Below are positions 1 to 6,271 of a stretch of DNA of 18,556 bases, piece by piece (position 1 is the first letter of the stretch; every line of letters starts with the position of its first letter). The notes beneath the pieces were generated by a model. It saw nothing but the letters and a program-made list of their open reading frames with translations. It did no database searches and was not told the origin of the DNA. The DNA is taken from assembly GCA_905207535.1 (NCBI GenBank), contig CAJLLX010000027.1, forward strand, positions 1-18,556, given 5' to 3'. This DNA comes from an uncultured Muribaculaceae bacterium. GTDB taxonomy: Bacteria > Bacteroidota > Bacteroidia > Bacteroidales > Muribaculaceae. A program made the position numbers and the translations under genes.

Positions 1-62
1 AGTCCGGCAAGCCAAAGCGCGGTCGTCCGGCGGCTCCGAAAACTGAGGCTCAGGAGATTTAG
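1..62 (+). CDS. C-terminal end of an upstream protein with a basic AT-hook-like tail (partial)
   Basis: The frame starting at base 3 is open from the window edge to a TAG at 60-62 and reads SGKPKRGRPAAPKTEAQEI. The KRGRP core resembles an AT-hook or the basic tails found on some Bacteroidota nucleic-acid-binding proteins such as HU-like proteins, Rho or topoisomerase I. Only about 19 residues are visible, so the protein cannot be identified. Reading this as a coding end rests on the tail composition and on promoter-like, AT-rich sequence beginning after it. Confidence 0.5.
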   Translation, partial: SGKPKRGRPAAPKTEAQEI

Positions 63-135
63 TTACTTTTTTAGGGAAAACTCAGATAAAGAAGATGAGA
101 ACGTATCAAAAGCTTCCATCATACGCTCTGCAAAA

Positions 136-167
136 TTTGTGACTTTGCGAAAGGAAAAGTATCTTTG
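136..167 (+). promoter_or_regulatory. Bacteroidota-type promoter (TTTG / TATCTTTG)
   Basis: TTTG at 136-139 is followed by 20 nt and then TATCTTTG at 160-167, matching the Bacteroidota housekeeping consensus (TTTG, about 19-21 nt, TAnnTTTG). Transcription would begin near 173. The only thing directly downstream is a 22-codon ORF at 188-256, followed by a convergent gene. The promoter therefore looks orphaned, or serves a small RNA or peptide. Confidence 0.55.
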
Positions 168-187
168 CATCTGTAACACGCCTGTCT

Positions 188-256
188 ATGAAGCTGATTG
201 AAATGAATCTACAACAAATCATCGACTTCAACCGGGTGACCCTCACGCCCGAATAA
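188..256 (+). other. Short 22-codon ORF behind an orphan promoter (possible gene remnant or leader peptide)
   Basis: ATG at 188 opens a 22-codon frame ending in TAA at 254-256. It contains NLQQIIDFNRVTLTPE. The start lies about 15 nt after the predicted transcription start of the promoter at 136-167. The NLQQIID stretch vaguely recalls the start of nitroreductase-family proteins, which often sit beside HxlR regulators, so this could be the stub of a decayed gene. The resemblance is from memory and weak. It could equally be chance. Confidence 0.2.
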
Positions 257-282
257 GCCCGCATTTACTTTCACAATACATC

Positions 283-302
283 TTTATGCAAATTTGCATA
301 AA
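283..302. repeat. Perfect 20-bp palindrome
   Basis: TTTATGCAAATTTGCATAAA is identical to its own reverse complement over all 20 bases. It lies about 33 nt beyond the stop codon of the minus-strand MBL hydrolase gene and about 27 nt beyond the short ORF. There is no U-tract on either side, so it is a poor intrinsic terminator. It could be a protein-binding site or a weak bidirectional hairpin. Confidence 0.6.
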
Positions 303-334
303 CCTCAACTCAACACGCCCTTTAAGGTTTTTTA

Positions 335-1093
335 TCATAACGATATTGTTTGACCGTCATCCGGAATAAGCAGTTTATCAGAAAAGTCATTGGTTTCCGC
401 AAACTTGCAAAGTTCCTTGCGTGTGACAGTGTTATGGTTAACACCTTCCAAGTGCGTGGCTACAAGTATTGATTTCGGCATGTGCCTATGCACTTCAAGC
501 ACATCCTTTTCGTGCATGATAACCGGACGGAAACCTTTGAATTTATTACCGCCGGCGTTGATGAGAATCACTTCGGGAGAGTATTTGTCCAAGGTTGTCT
601 CGACACCGTGATACCAAATGGTATCGCCTGCGAGATAAAGAGTTTGCTCTTTATCGTTACGGAATATGATGCCGCAGGTGTGACCTGCAAGAAGAATCAT
701 GGGGAATGTGCCGTGTTTTCCTGGAGTCTTTGTCATCTGAACATCACCGAAGCGGGTATCTTCTCCCAAAATGCTGACATTGGTGAAGCAATGCTTCCTC
801 ATGAAACCGGCATCCTTGTTGTCTTGGACGAACACCGGAAGTCTCTTATCCATGATTTCCAGTGCTGTCGGGTCAATATGGTCAAGGTGAGTATGAGTGA
901 TTATCACAGCATCTATGCCATGCAAGATTTCTGCTACTGGCATAGGAAGCTCCACCAGTGGGTTGCGAAGTTTGTTTCCTGTCATTGGGAACGGGGCAAA
1001 CGTCCCCTTGGCTCCCAACATGGGATCGACAAGAAACCGTTTGCCTCCGTATTCGATAATGACTGTGGCATTGCGTATTTGAGTTATCTTCAT
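335..1093 (-). CDS. MBL-fold metallo-hydrolase (UlaG / Lactamase_B_2 type)
   Basis: A 252-residue protein starting MKITQIRNATVIIEYGG; the frame stays open 13 codons further upstream. I chose the ATG at 1091-1093 because it fits the usual N-terminus of the family and begins 4 nt after the cupin stop codon. In this numbering the metal-binding HTHLDH motif is at residues 67-72. Further ligand candidates are His127 (PGKHG), Asp157 (LAGDT) and His214 (ATHLEG). The family is cytoplasmic, usually binds two metal ions and hydrolyses esters, lactones or phosphoesters. The closest recognisable type is the UlaG-like L-ascorbate-6-phosphate lactonase group, but the substrate is unknown. It is probably translated from the same mRNA as the cupin gene. 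An intact metal site argues for an active enzyme. Confidence 0.85.
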   Translation of the reverse strand: MKITQIRNATVIIEYGGKRFLVDPMLGAKGTFAPFPMTGNKLRNPLVELPMPVAEILHGIDAVIITHTHLDHIDPTALEIMDKRLPVFVQDNKDAGFMRKHCFTNVSILGEDTRFGDVQMTKTPGKHGTFPMILLAGHTCGIIFRNDKEQTLYLAGDTIWYHGVETTLDKYSPEVILINAGGNKFKGFRPVIMHEKDVLEVHRHMPKSILVATHLEGVNHNTVTRKELCKFAETNDFSDKLLIPDDGQTISL

Positions 1094-1097
1094 GGCG

Positions 1098-1508
1098 TTA
1101 CAGCAGATTCTCGCGTTCCGTGATTTCCGCATCGGTCATTGTGTAACCCTCAAGACTGCCTTCTTTTGCCTGAATGCAGATGTAGGTCATAGGCTCGGCA
1201 GAAGTGCATTTGATGTTGCGGTCACAGTTGGTGGAGACGCGAATCACAGAACCTTCGGTAATGTCAAACACGTCTCCATCAACCTGAAACTTGCCGGCTC
1301 CGGATAGGATGATGTAGTTTTCTTCGTTGACCTTGTGGCTGTGGAAGAACGGTACGGCTGCTCCTGTGGGGAGTGTGCCAAATGATATTTCACACGATGT
1401 TGCACCTGTGGCTTCCTTTACAAACTGTTTTCCCTCGAAACCGTGGAGTGAACCAACCGAGGCATGGACGAATTTTTCGCCCGAATTGAGAGTCTTGATT
1501 TCGCTCAT
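1098..1508 (-). CDS. Small single-domain cupin protein
   Basis: A 136-residue protein with one cupin barrel. The first cupin motif is clear: FHSHKVNEENYIILSGAG, with candidate metal ligands His56, His58 and Glu62 or Glu63. The second motif (around residues 85-101, EGSVIRVSTNCDRNIKC) is degenerate: the usual Pro is replaced and the usual metal-binding His is missing. Metal may therefore be bound by fewer side chains, or the protein may bind a ligand without metal. It is first in a two-gene minus-strand unit with the MBL hydrolase and is divergent from an HxlR regulator. That arrangement resembles small modules that respond to reactive or aromatic compounds. The enzymatic role cannot be read from the sequence. 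Confidence 0.82.
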   Translation of the reverse strand: MSEIKTLNSGEKFVHASVGSLHGFEGKQFVKEATGATSCEISFGTLPTGAAVPFFHSHKVNEENYIILSGAGKFQVDGDVFDITEGSVIRVSTNCDRNIKCTSAEPMTYICIQAKEGSLEGYTMTDAEITERENLL

Positions 1509-1532
1509 ATTTTTATGATTTGAATTTTATGA

Positions 1533-1580
1533 TTAACTTTGCAGCGGAAAGCCGCTATTGTTTTAATAGCGCAAAGTTAA
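1533..1580. repeat. Inverted repeat TTAACTTTGC / GCAAAGTTAA enclosing two small hairpins
   Basis: TTAACTTTGC at 1533-1542 is perfectly repeated in inverted orientation at 1571-1580. Between them lie two small dyads: AGCGG-aaag-CCGCT (1543-1556) and CTATT-gttt-AATAG (around 1555-1568). Both arms contain TAACTTTG, a -7 consensus, on opposite strands and facing each other. The right arm is the likely cupin promoter. The left arm has no good -33 partner at the usual distance. The whole structure lies in the cupin 5' leader region and could fold in RNA. Confidence 0.55.
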
Positions 1581-1603
1581 TGGATATAATTCACCTAAAC
1601 AAG
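1572..1603 (-). promoter_or_regulatory. Promoter of the cupin-MBL unit
   Basis: On the minus strand TAACTTTG (plus positions 1572-1579) matches the -7 element TAnnTTTG. Twenty nt upstream of it is CTTG (plus 1600-1603), one mismatch from the -33 TTTG. The start would be near 1565, giving a leader of about 57 nt before the cupin ATG. The -33 element nearly touches the 35-bp palindrome at 1606-1640, so a regulator bound there could contact RNA polymerase. Confidence 0.55.
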
Positions 1604-1605
1604 AC

Positions 1606-1640
1606 GTTACATTTGAGTAAGACACTTACGTCAAAGTAAC
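1606..1640. promoter_or_regulatory. 35-bp imperfect palindrome, probable HxlR operator
   Basis: The 35-bp segment is symmetrical about base 1623, with 12 of 17 base pairs matching. The outer arms are GTTAC and GTAAC, the inner arms GTAAG and CTTAC. It starts 3 bp from the cupin -33 element and ends 12 bp before the HxlR ATG. It contains TACATTTG (1608-1615), a possible -7 element for the regulator gene. HxlR proteins bind dyads as dimers, often next to their own gene, so autorepression combined with control of the divergent cupin unit is the simplest reading. Confidence 0.6.
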
Positions 1641-1652
1641 CATTATCTGATT

Positions 1653-2030
1653 ATGAACAGATTACCGCTCAAAGAAAATCTTAAAAAATATACCGGCATA
1701 TCATCATGCCCGGTCCGGAACGTAGTTGCACGGTTTTCGGGTAAATGGTCTATGCTGATACTCTGTGTGCTGTCTGAGAACGATGCCACCAGATTCAATG
1801 AAATCGGCAAGGCTATTCCGGATATTTCTCCCAAGGTGCTTACCGACACGTTGAAAAGCCTTGAAGCAGACGGTCTGATTTCACGAAAAATGTATTCCGA
1901 GATTCCCCCGAAGGTTGAATATTCCCTTACAGAACTGGGAAAATCGCTTATGCCTCACATCGAAAGTCTTATAGTTTGGGCTCTTGATAATTTCGAGGCA
2001 GTATCCGGCACGCGAATCCCGGGGGAATAA
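1653..2030 (+). CDS. HxlR-family winged-helix transcriptional regulator
   Basis: A 125-residue protein with the HxlR signature: CPVRNVVARFSGKWSMLIL (residues 19-37) leads into the winged helix, then DISPKVLTDTLKSLEADGLI (recognition helix) and VEYSLTELGKSL (wing). Length and layout are normal for the family. Cys19 is the conserved HxlR cysteine that in several characterised members (for example YodB) senses quinones or other electrophiles; a second Cys38 is nearby. It is a cytoplasmic DNA-binding dimer. It is divergent from the cupin-MBL pair and its start follows a 35-bp palindrome, so that pair is the likely regulon. Inducer unknown. The ATG at 1653 is the only reasonable start. Confidence 0.9.
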   Translation: MNRLPLKENLKKYTGISSCPVRNVVARFSGKWSMLILCVLSENDATRFNEIGKAIPDISPKVLTDTLKSLEADGLISRKMYSEIPPKVEYSLTELGKSLMPHIESLIVWALDNFEAVSGTRIPGE

Positions 2031-2130
2031 ATATATGCGCGTTACTTTTATGTAGTTGCTACTCTCAAAGAGTGTCGTCAGAAACGTGACGAGTGTGCCA
2101 AACAAAAATGCAACCATAGCCATATCAGCG

Positions 2131-2173
2131 ATGAAGGTGGCGGAGCATCAAACCTCCGTCACCTTCATTTTTT
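2131..2173 (+). terminator. Rho-independent terminator after the HxlR gene
   Basis: ATGAAGGTGGCGGAG (2131-2145) pairs with CTCCGTCACCTTCAT (2154-2168) with one G-U wobble, giving a 15-bp stem with an 8-nt loop. A run of T follows directly (2168-2173). It is about 100 nt downstream of the regulator stop codon. Confidence 0.85.
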
Positions 2174-2480
2174 CAAAAAGATTCAAAAATAACGACCTAT
2201 GGGTCAAAATTTGCGCAACTCCTTGATAATTTATGGGTTAAACGTTTGCTTACGGCTTAATACTCATCTATAATCGAGATTTTCCTGCTTTCAGGTCCGT
2301 GAGCTTATGCAATCGCTTATGCAGTAATACTTTCCATTTTTGCAAGCCTTGTGCTGCAATGAGGCTGTGTCAAAGCCTCACGGATTTCAGGGTGTTTTAC
2401 CACCTTTTGCGCCGGCGGCCAATGTGAAAGTATTGTGTAAAAGTATTGTAACGGAGATAGGAGCGGTGAAAAAAAATTTG

Positions 2481-2488
2481 TACCTTTG
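2481..2488 (+). promoter_or_regulatory. Promoter -7 element for the ftsB-like gene
   Basis: TACCTTTG at 2481-2488 matches TAnnTTTG exactly. No convincing TTTG lies 19-21 nt upstream, so the -33 element is weak or absent. The expected transcription start (about 2494) coincides with the ATG at 2495, so the mRNA would be leaderless or nearly so unless translation begins at the ATG at 2507. Confidence 0.5.
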
Positions 2489-2494
2489 CGAGGT

Positions 2495-2797
2495 ATGAAA
2501 GAGAGTATGACAGGGGCCTGGCGATGGTGCCGGCGCTACATCACATTTCCGCTGCTGGTGATAGTGGCTTATGTGGTGTTTCTGGTGTTCTTCAACGAGA
2601 ACTCCTACTCGCATAGTGCCGAGCTGCAGGCCGAGATCGATGGCCTTGAGGCCGAAATCCGCGAGAACAACGACACCATGCAGTATTACCGCCGCCTGAA
2701 CGCGAGCCTCGACACCGATCCCGAGACCCTCGAGCGGATAGTGCGCGAGCAATATCACATGCAGCGCGTCAACGAGGATGTATACGTAATAAAATAA
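2495..2797 (+). CDS. FtsB/DivIC-family septum formation initiator
   Basis: A 100-residue protein with a short basic N-terminus (around RWCRR), one membrane segment (ITFPLLVIVAYVVFLVFF, about residues 13-30) and a coiled coil (AELQAEIDGLEAEIRENND). A conserved tail around DPETLERIVREQYHMQRVNEDVYVI follows. Layout and length match FtsB/DivIC (PF04977), a bitopic protein that links FtsL and FtsQ/DivIB in the divisome and activates septal peptidoglycan synthesis. I use the ATG at 2495. A TTG at 2486 falls inside the -7 box and is unlikely. The ATG at 2507 is a serious alternative because the predicted transcription start is near 2494. The next gene follows after 10 nt. Confidence 0.85.
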   Translation: MKESMTGAWRWCRRYITFPLLVIVAYVVFLVFFNENSYSHSAELQAEIDGLEAEIRENNDTMQYYRRLNASLDTDPETLERIVREQYHMQRVNEDVYVIK

Positions 2798-2807
2798 ACC
2801 GAAAGAT

Positions 2808-3242
2808 ATGACAGACGAAAGACATTATACGCGCGAAGAGCTGCTGGGCAGCGCACCGCGCACATGGTGTGTGGTGCTGGCCACTGTGGGCCTCCTCGCC
2901 ATAGCCGCCGGCACTTTGCTGCCGATACTCAATGTGTTTGTAGGCCCGGGCGCTGCGGGGTCGTGGTGGAAATATGTGTATGCCGGAGGCGCCGTGGCTT
3001 TCCTTGTGGGTAAGTTGCTGAGCCCCTACACCGGTGTGCATCCGCGCATCAAGCGCCTCTACCGCATAGAGGGGTGGAGCGCGGTATTTTTCTGCGTGGC
3101 GGCCTTCTTCCTCTTCTACAACGGCAATGTGTCGCGCGACAGCTGGGCTTTCACCCTCGCCGGCGGCATCCTGCTGGTGTTCACCACCATCAGCATCCCC
3201 CGCGTGGCCAACAAGGAGCTTAAAAAAGGAGAGAACAAATGA
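2808..3242 (+). CDS. Small four-helix membrane protein of unknown function
   Basis: 144 residues. A short polar N-terminus is followed by four hydrophobic segments (about residues 19-45, 54-69, 87-104 and 114-130) and a basic tail ending in KELKKGENK. No catalytic motif is visible and I do not recognise the family. It starts 10 nt after the FtsB-like gene, and its stop overlaps the dapB start in ATGA (3239-3242). It is therefore almost certainly co-transcribed and translationally coupled to dapB. The position between a divisome gene and a diaminopimelate pathway gene suggests an envelope role, but that is inference from context only. Confidence 0.8.
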   Translation: MTDERHYTREELLGSAPRTWCVVLATVGLLAIAAGTLLPILNVFVGPGAAGSWWKYVYAGGAVAFLVGKLLSPYTGVHPRIKRLYRIEGWSAVFFCVAAFFLFYNGNVSRDSWAFTLAGGILLVFTTISIPRVANKELKKGENK

Positions 3243-3985
3243 AGATAGCGCTGATAGGATACGGCAAGATGGGGCACGCCATAGAGCGGATAGCCCTGGA
3301 GCGCGGCCATGAGGTGACGGCGCATGTCGACGCCACCCTCCCCGACAGTGACAAGATAGACAGCGACCGTTTTCGCGCAGCGGATGTGGCCATAGAGTTC
3401 ACCGTGCCGTCGGCGGCCGTGGCCAACTACCGCGCGGCGCTGGCGCAGGGTGTGCCGGTAGTGTCCGGCACCACCGGATGGACCTCGGCCATGCCCGAGG
3501 TGCGCAAGATGGTGGAAGAGGTCGGGGGCACGCTGCTCTGGACCTCCAATTTCAGCATCGGAGTTAACCTCTTCATGCGCATCAACGCCTACGCGGCGCG
3601 CCTGATGAGCCGTTTCGCCCAGTATGCGCCCTCGATGGAGGAGATACACCACATCCACAAGCTCGACCATCCGTCGGGCACCGCCATCACCCTGGCCGAG
3701 GGGATCATAGCCAACGATCCCGCCGTAAAGGGCTGGGGCGAGCCTGAGGAGGGGAAGGCGCTCCCCGCCGGCACCCTCCCCATAGCCCACGAGCGCATCG
3801 GCGAGGTGCCGGGCACACACATCGTGCGCTGGACCTCGGATGTGGATTGCATCACGCTGGAACACAAGGCTTTCTCGCGCGACGGCTTCGCCCTCGGAGC
3901 GGTGATGGCCGCCGAGTGGATCGCCGCTCATCCCGAGGCGCGCGGAGTGCTGGGGATGGACGATACGCTGCTCAAAGGTATCTGA
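3239..3985 (+). CDS. dapB: 4-hydroxy-tetrahydrodipicolinate reductase
   Basis: A 248-residue cytoplasmic enzyme of the lysine/meso-diaminopimelate pathway. It reduces 4-hydroxy-tetrahydrodipicolinate to tetrahydrodipicolinate with NAD(P)H. The N-terminal Rossmann motif is IGYGKMGHAIE (residues 6-16), then EFTVPSAA (53-60) and SGTTGW (76-81). The substrate-binding and catalytic motif is HHIHKLDHPSGTA (137-149), with the general-acid and lysine positions at His137/His138 and Lys141. The C-terminal half carries the HKAFSRDGFALGA motif (209-221). Length is typical of the Bacteroidota form, which is shorter than the E. coli enzyme. The start overlaps the preceding gene by 4 nt. The product feeds peptidoglycan, consistent with the division and export genes on either side. 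Confidence 0.95.
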   Translation: MKIALIGYGKMGHAIERIALERGHEVTAHVDATLPDSDKIDSDRFRAADVAIEFTVPSAAVANYRAALAQGVPVVSGTTGWTSAMPEVRKMVEEVGGTLLWTSNFSIGVNLFMRINAYAARLMSRFAQYAPSMEEIHHIHKLDHPSGTAITLAEGIIANDPAVKGWGEPEEGKALPAGTLPIAHERIGEVPGTHIVRWTSDVDCITLEHKAFSRDGFALGAVMAAEWIAAHPEARGVLGMDDTLLKGI

Positions 3986-4094
3986 CCTCTGCAACCCGGA
4001 AAAGAAGACTACTGCCCGGCGCACGGGGCGAGAAGTGCAACTTTTAGCCGCCCCGCAGCGTCAAAAATTTATCCGATAGACCGACACAAATATT

Positions 4095-5579
4095 ATGAGT
4101 GATATAAACACTGAGGGCGCCGGCGCACCTGCCGCCGGCATCGACAAATCGTTTATGGGACGCGTGCGCGCCAACAAACCCACGCGATGGGTGCGCTTCT
4201 CGCTGGTGATGGTGCTGTATCTGCTGTGGGTGGCCTGGATGGGCCGCTGGTGGCTGCTGATAGGAGCCGTGCTCCTCTTCGACATCTACATCACCGGATA
4301 TATCCCCTTCACATGGTGGAAAAAGAGCAAGAACGGCGCTGTGCGCAGCGTGATGTCGTGGGTCGACGCCATAGTCTATGCCCTTGTGCTGGTGTACTTT
4401 ATCTTCGCCTTCCTGGGGCAGAACTATCAGATCCCCTCGTCGTCGCTCGAAAAGACGCTCTACACCGGCGACTACCTCTTTGTTAACAAGACGGTCTACG
4501 GCCCGCGTGTGCCGATGACTCCGGTCTATTTCCCGCTGGTGCACAATGAGTTGCCCTTCGGCTTAGGTAAAAGCTACCTCGACAGCCCCTCGGTGGGCTA
4601 TCAGCGCCTCAAGGGGCAGCGCAGCGTGGAGGCCGGCGACATCGTGGTGTTCAATTTCCCCGCCGGTGACACCGTGATGAGCCGCATGTCAAATCCCGAC
4701 TACTATTCGCTTATCGCCATCCACGGCCGCGACCGTGTGCTGGCAGACAAGGCCACCTTCGGCGAGCGCATCTACCGCCCGGTGGACCGCCGCGAGAACT
4801 ATGTGAAGCGCTGTGTGGGACTTCCCGGCCAGCGCATCCGCATCGTAGGCGGCGACATCTACATCGACGGCGAGAAATTCCTCACGCCCGAGAATGTGCA
4901 GTTCAACTACTTCTATCAGGCCATACGGCCGCTGGCCGACGAGGAGTTTGAGTCGTTCGGCATCCCGGTCGACGACCGCTTCGGCGTGGATATCACCGAG
5001 GGCGACCTCCCCTCGCTCCGCAGCCTCGGATTCATAGTCAACCCCGACGGGAGCGTGCCCCCGATCTATGTGTCGCCTCTGACGGCCTCGATGGTCGGGC
5101 AGATGGAGGAGAGCCCGCTGATAGCGCGCGTCATGAAGCAGGAGCCGGGCCCCGAGCAGATGGTGCGACTCTTCCCCGAGGCTATCTCGGCCGACTGGAC
5201 CCGCGCCGACTACGGCGGCGAGCAGGGGCTCTGGATCCCCAAGAAGGGCACCGCGCTGAAAATGACCAAAAAGGCATGGGATATCTACGGCCGCGCCATC
5301 CGCGTGTATGAGAACAATCCCACCGCCGAGTGGCGCGACGGACAGATGTATATCGACGGTAAACCGGTGGACTACTACACCTTCCGCATGGACTATTACT
5401 TCATGATGGGCGACAACCGCGACAACTCGCTCGACTCGCGCTACTGGGGCTTTGTGCCTGAGGATCACATCGTGGGCACGCCCTGGCGAGTGCTCATCAG
5501 CTTCGACAAGGACAAGAGCCTCTTTAAGGGCGGCATACGCTGGAACCGTATCCTCAAGGATGCCAATCCCGACAAATGA
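4095..5579 (+). CDS. lepB: Signal peptidase I (long Bacteroidota type)
   Basis: A 494-residue inner-membrane serine protease that cleaves Sec/Tat signal peptides. The N-terminal region carries hydrophobic segments at about residues 33-68 and 90-107. The nucleophile motif is PSSSLEKTLYTGD (114-126), with Ser117 as the probable nucleophile. The lysine motif YVKRCVGLPG (236-245) has Lys238 as general base, and box E is GDNRDNSLDSR (439-449). About 190 residues lie between the lysine motif and box E, far more than in E. coli; this region replaces the usual large beta domain and is characteristic of Bacteroidota enzymes. All catalytic elements are intact. A 109-nt gap without a clear promoter separates it from dapB. 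The stop overlaps the next gene by 4 nt. Confidence 0.95.
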   Translation: MSDINTEGAGAPAAGIDKSFMGRVRANKPTRWVRFSLVMVLYLLWVAWMGRWWLLIGAVLLFDIYITGYIPFTWWKKSKNGAVRSVMSWVDAIVYALVLVYFIFAFLGQNYQIPSSSLEKTLYTGDYLFVNKTVYGPRVPMTPVYFPLVHNELPFGLGKSYLDSPSVGYQRLKGQRSVEAGDIVVFNFPAGDTVMSRMSNPDYYSLIAIHGRDRVLADKATFGERIYRPVDRRENYVKRCVGLPGQRIRIVGGDIYIDGEKFLTPENVQFNYFYQAIRPLADEEFESFGIPVDDRFGVDITEGDLPSLRSLGFIVNPDGSVPPIYVSPLTASMVGQMEESPLIARVMKQEPGPEQMVRLFPEAISADWTRADYGGEQGLWIPKKGTALKMTKKAWDIYGRAIRVYENNPTAEWRDGQMYIDGKPVDYYTFRMDYYFMMGDNRDNSLDSRYWGFVPEDHIVGTPWRVLISFDKDKSLFKGGIRWNRILKDANPDK

Positions 5580-6271
5580 TGGCATCGCAGCGTACGAAAC
5601 ACGATGCCATGTCGGGCCGCGGACAGCATAGGGTGCTGTATCCCGATACTACGAGGGAGATGCCTCTGCGCTACTACGGCAACATAGGCTACTATGCCGC
5701 CATGGCGGTCTGCGGCCATGCCACGCTCGGCACCGATGCCCTCTACGACAAGCGCCATAAGAGCGTGCACCGCTGCGTCATCGCCGATGCCTCAGGACCG
5801 CTGCAGCTCACCGTCCCGGTGGCCAAACCCCACGGCGTGACCAACGCACGCTGGACCGATGTGCGCCTCTCCGACCACGGCGCGTGGTGGAATGTGCACC
5901 GCACAAGCCTCGAATCGGCCTACGGGCGCACTCCGTTTTTTGAATTTTACATCGACCGCTTCCTCCCCTTCCTCACTGCCGAAGTGATGGACCGCTATCC
6001 CACCGTGGCCGACCTCGATGTGGCCATCGACGCCGTGGTGCGCGATATCCTGCTGATAGAGACCTCCGTAAGCTCCGGAGGCACCTCTACGGGCGCCATA
6101 CTCCCCGCCGAATCTTACACTCTCCCTCCTTATTATCAGGTGAGGGCCATGCAGCAGGGCTTCCTTCCGGGCATGTCAATCCTCGATCTCATTTTCAATC
6201 TCGGTCCCGAAGCGGCGCTATACCTCCGCGAGCTGTGCACGCAGAGGCAGATATCAGGCTTTTATCCTTAA
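5576..6271 (+). CDS. WbqC-like family protein
   Basis: 231 residues. The motif YYGNIGYYAAMAVCGHATLG (residues 33-52) followed by DKRHKSVHRCVI and GPLQLTVPV is the pattern of the WbqC-like family (PF08889). The conserved pieces RTSLESAYGRTPFFEFY and SILDLIFNLGP are also present. Family members occur in polysaccharide gene clusters and in housekeeping positions; a biochemical activity is not firmly established. The ATG at 5576 overlaps the lepB stop as ATGA, so the two are translationally coupled. ATGs at 5579 and 5609 are possible alternatives. The first 20 or so residues before the conserved core look poorly conserved. The stop codon abuts a 19-bp tandem repeat. Confidence 0.85.
   Translation: MMASQRTKHDAMSGRGQHRVLYPDTTREMPLRYYGNIGYYAAMAVCGHATLGTDALYDKRHKSVHRCVIADASGPLQLTVPVAKPHGVTNARWTDVRLSDHGAWWNVHRTSLESAYGRTPFFEFYIDRFLPFLTAEVMDRYPTVADLDVAIDAVVRDILLIETSVSSGGTSTGAILPAESYTLPPYYQVRAMQQGFLPGMSILDLIFNLGPEAALYLRELCTQRQISGFYP

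Larger units (their letters stand above)
2031..2494. other. Gene-poor region between the HxlR gene and the ftsB-like gene
   Basis: This 464-nt AT-rich stretch contains a strong terminator (2131-2173), a short hairpin TGAGGCT/AGCCTCA at 2360-2380, direct repeats GCTTATGCA (2303-2311, 2315-2323) and AAAGTATTGT (2427-2436, 2440-2449), and the -7 element of the next gene. A minus-strand frame starting at 2123 begins with a hydrophobic run (MAMVAFLFGTLVTFLTTLF) but runs into the 3' end of the regulator gene. I do not accept it as a gene, though it could be a remnant of one. Composition changes to GC-rich after about 2490. Confidence 0.5.

Noticed and set aside
1519..1541. TTTG at 1519-1522 with TAACTTTG at 1534-1541 as a plus-strand promoter for hxlR
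   Set aside because: The spacer is only 11 nt, far from the usual 19-21 nt. The box is better explained as one arm of the inverted repeat.
1881..2123. Minus-strand ORF of 80 codons starting with a hydrophobic segment (MAMVAFLFGTLVTFLTTLF)
   Set aside because: It overlaps the 3' end of the well-supported HxlR gene in the opposite direction, loses protein-like character after about 25 residues, and has no promoter of its own. At most a gene remnant.
3986..4094. Independent promoter or terminator between dapB and lepB
   Set aside because: No TAnnTTTG element was found. GGGGCG and CGCCCC can pair but the loop is long and no T-tract follows, so I did not list it as a terminator.
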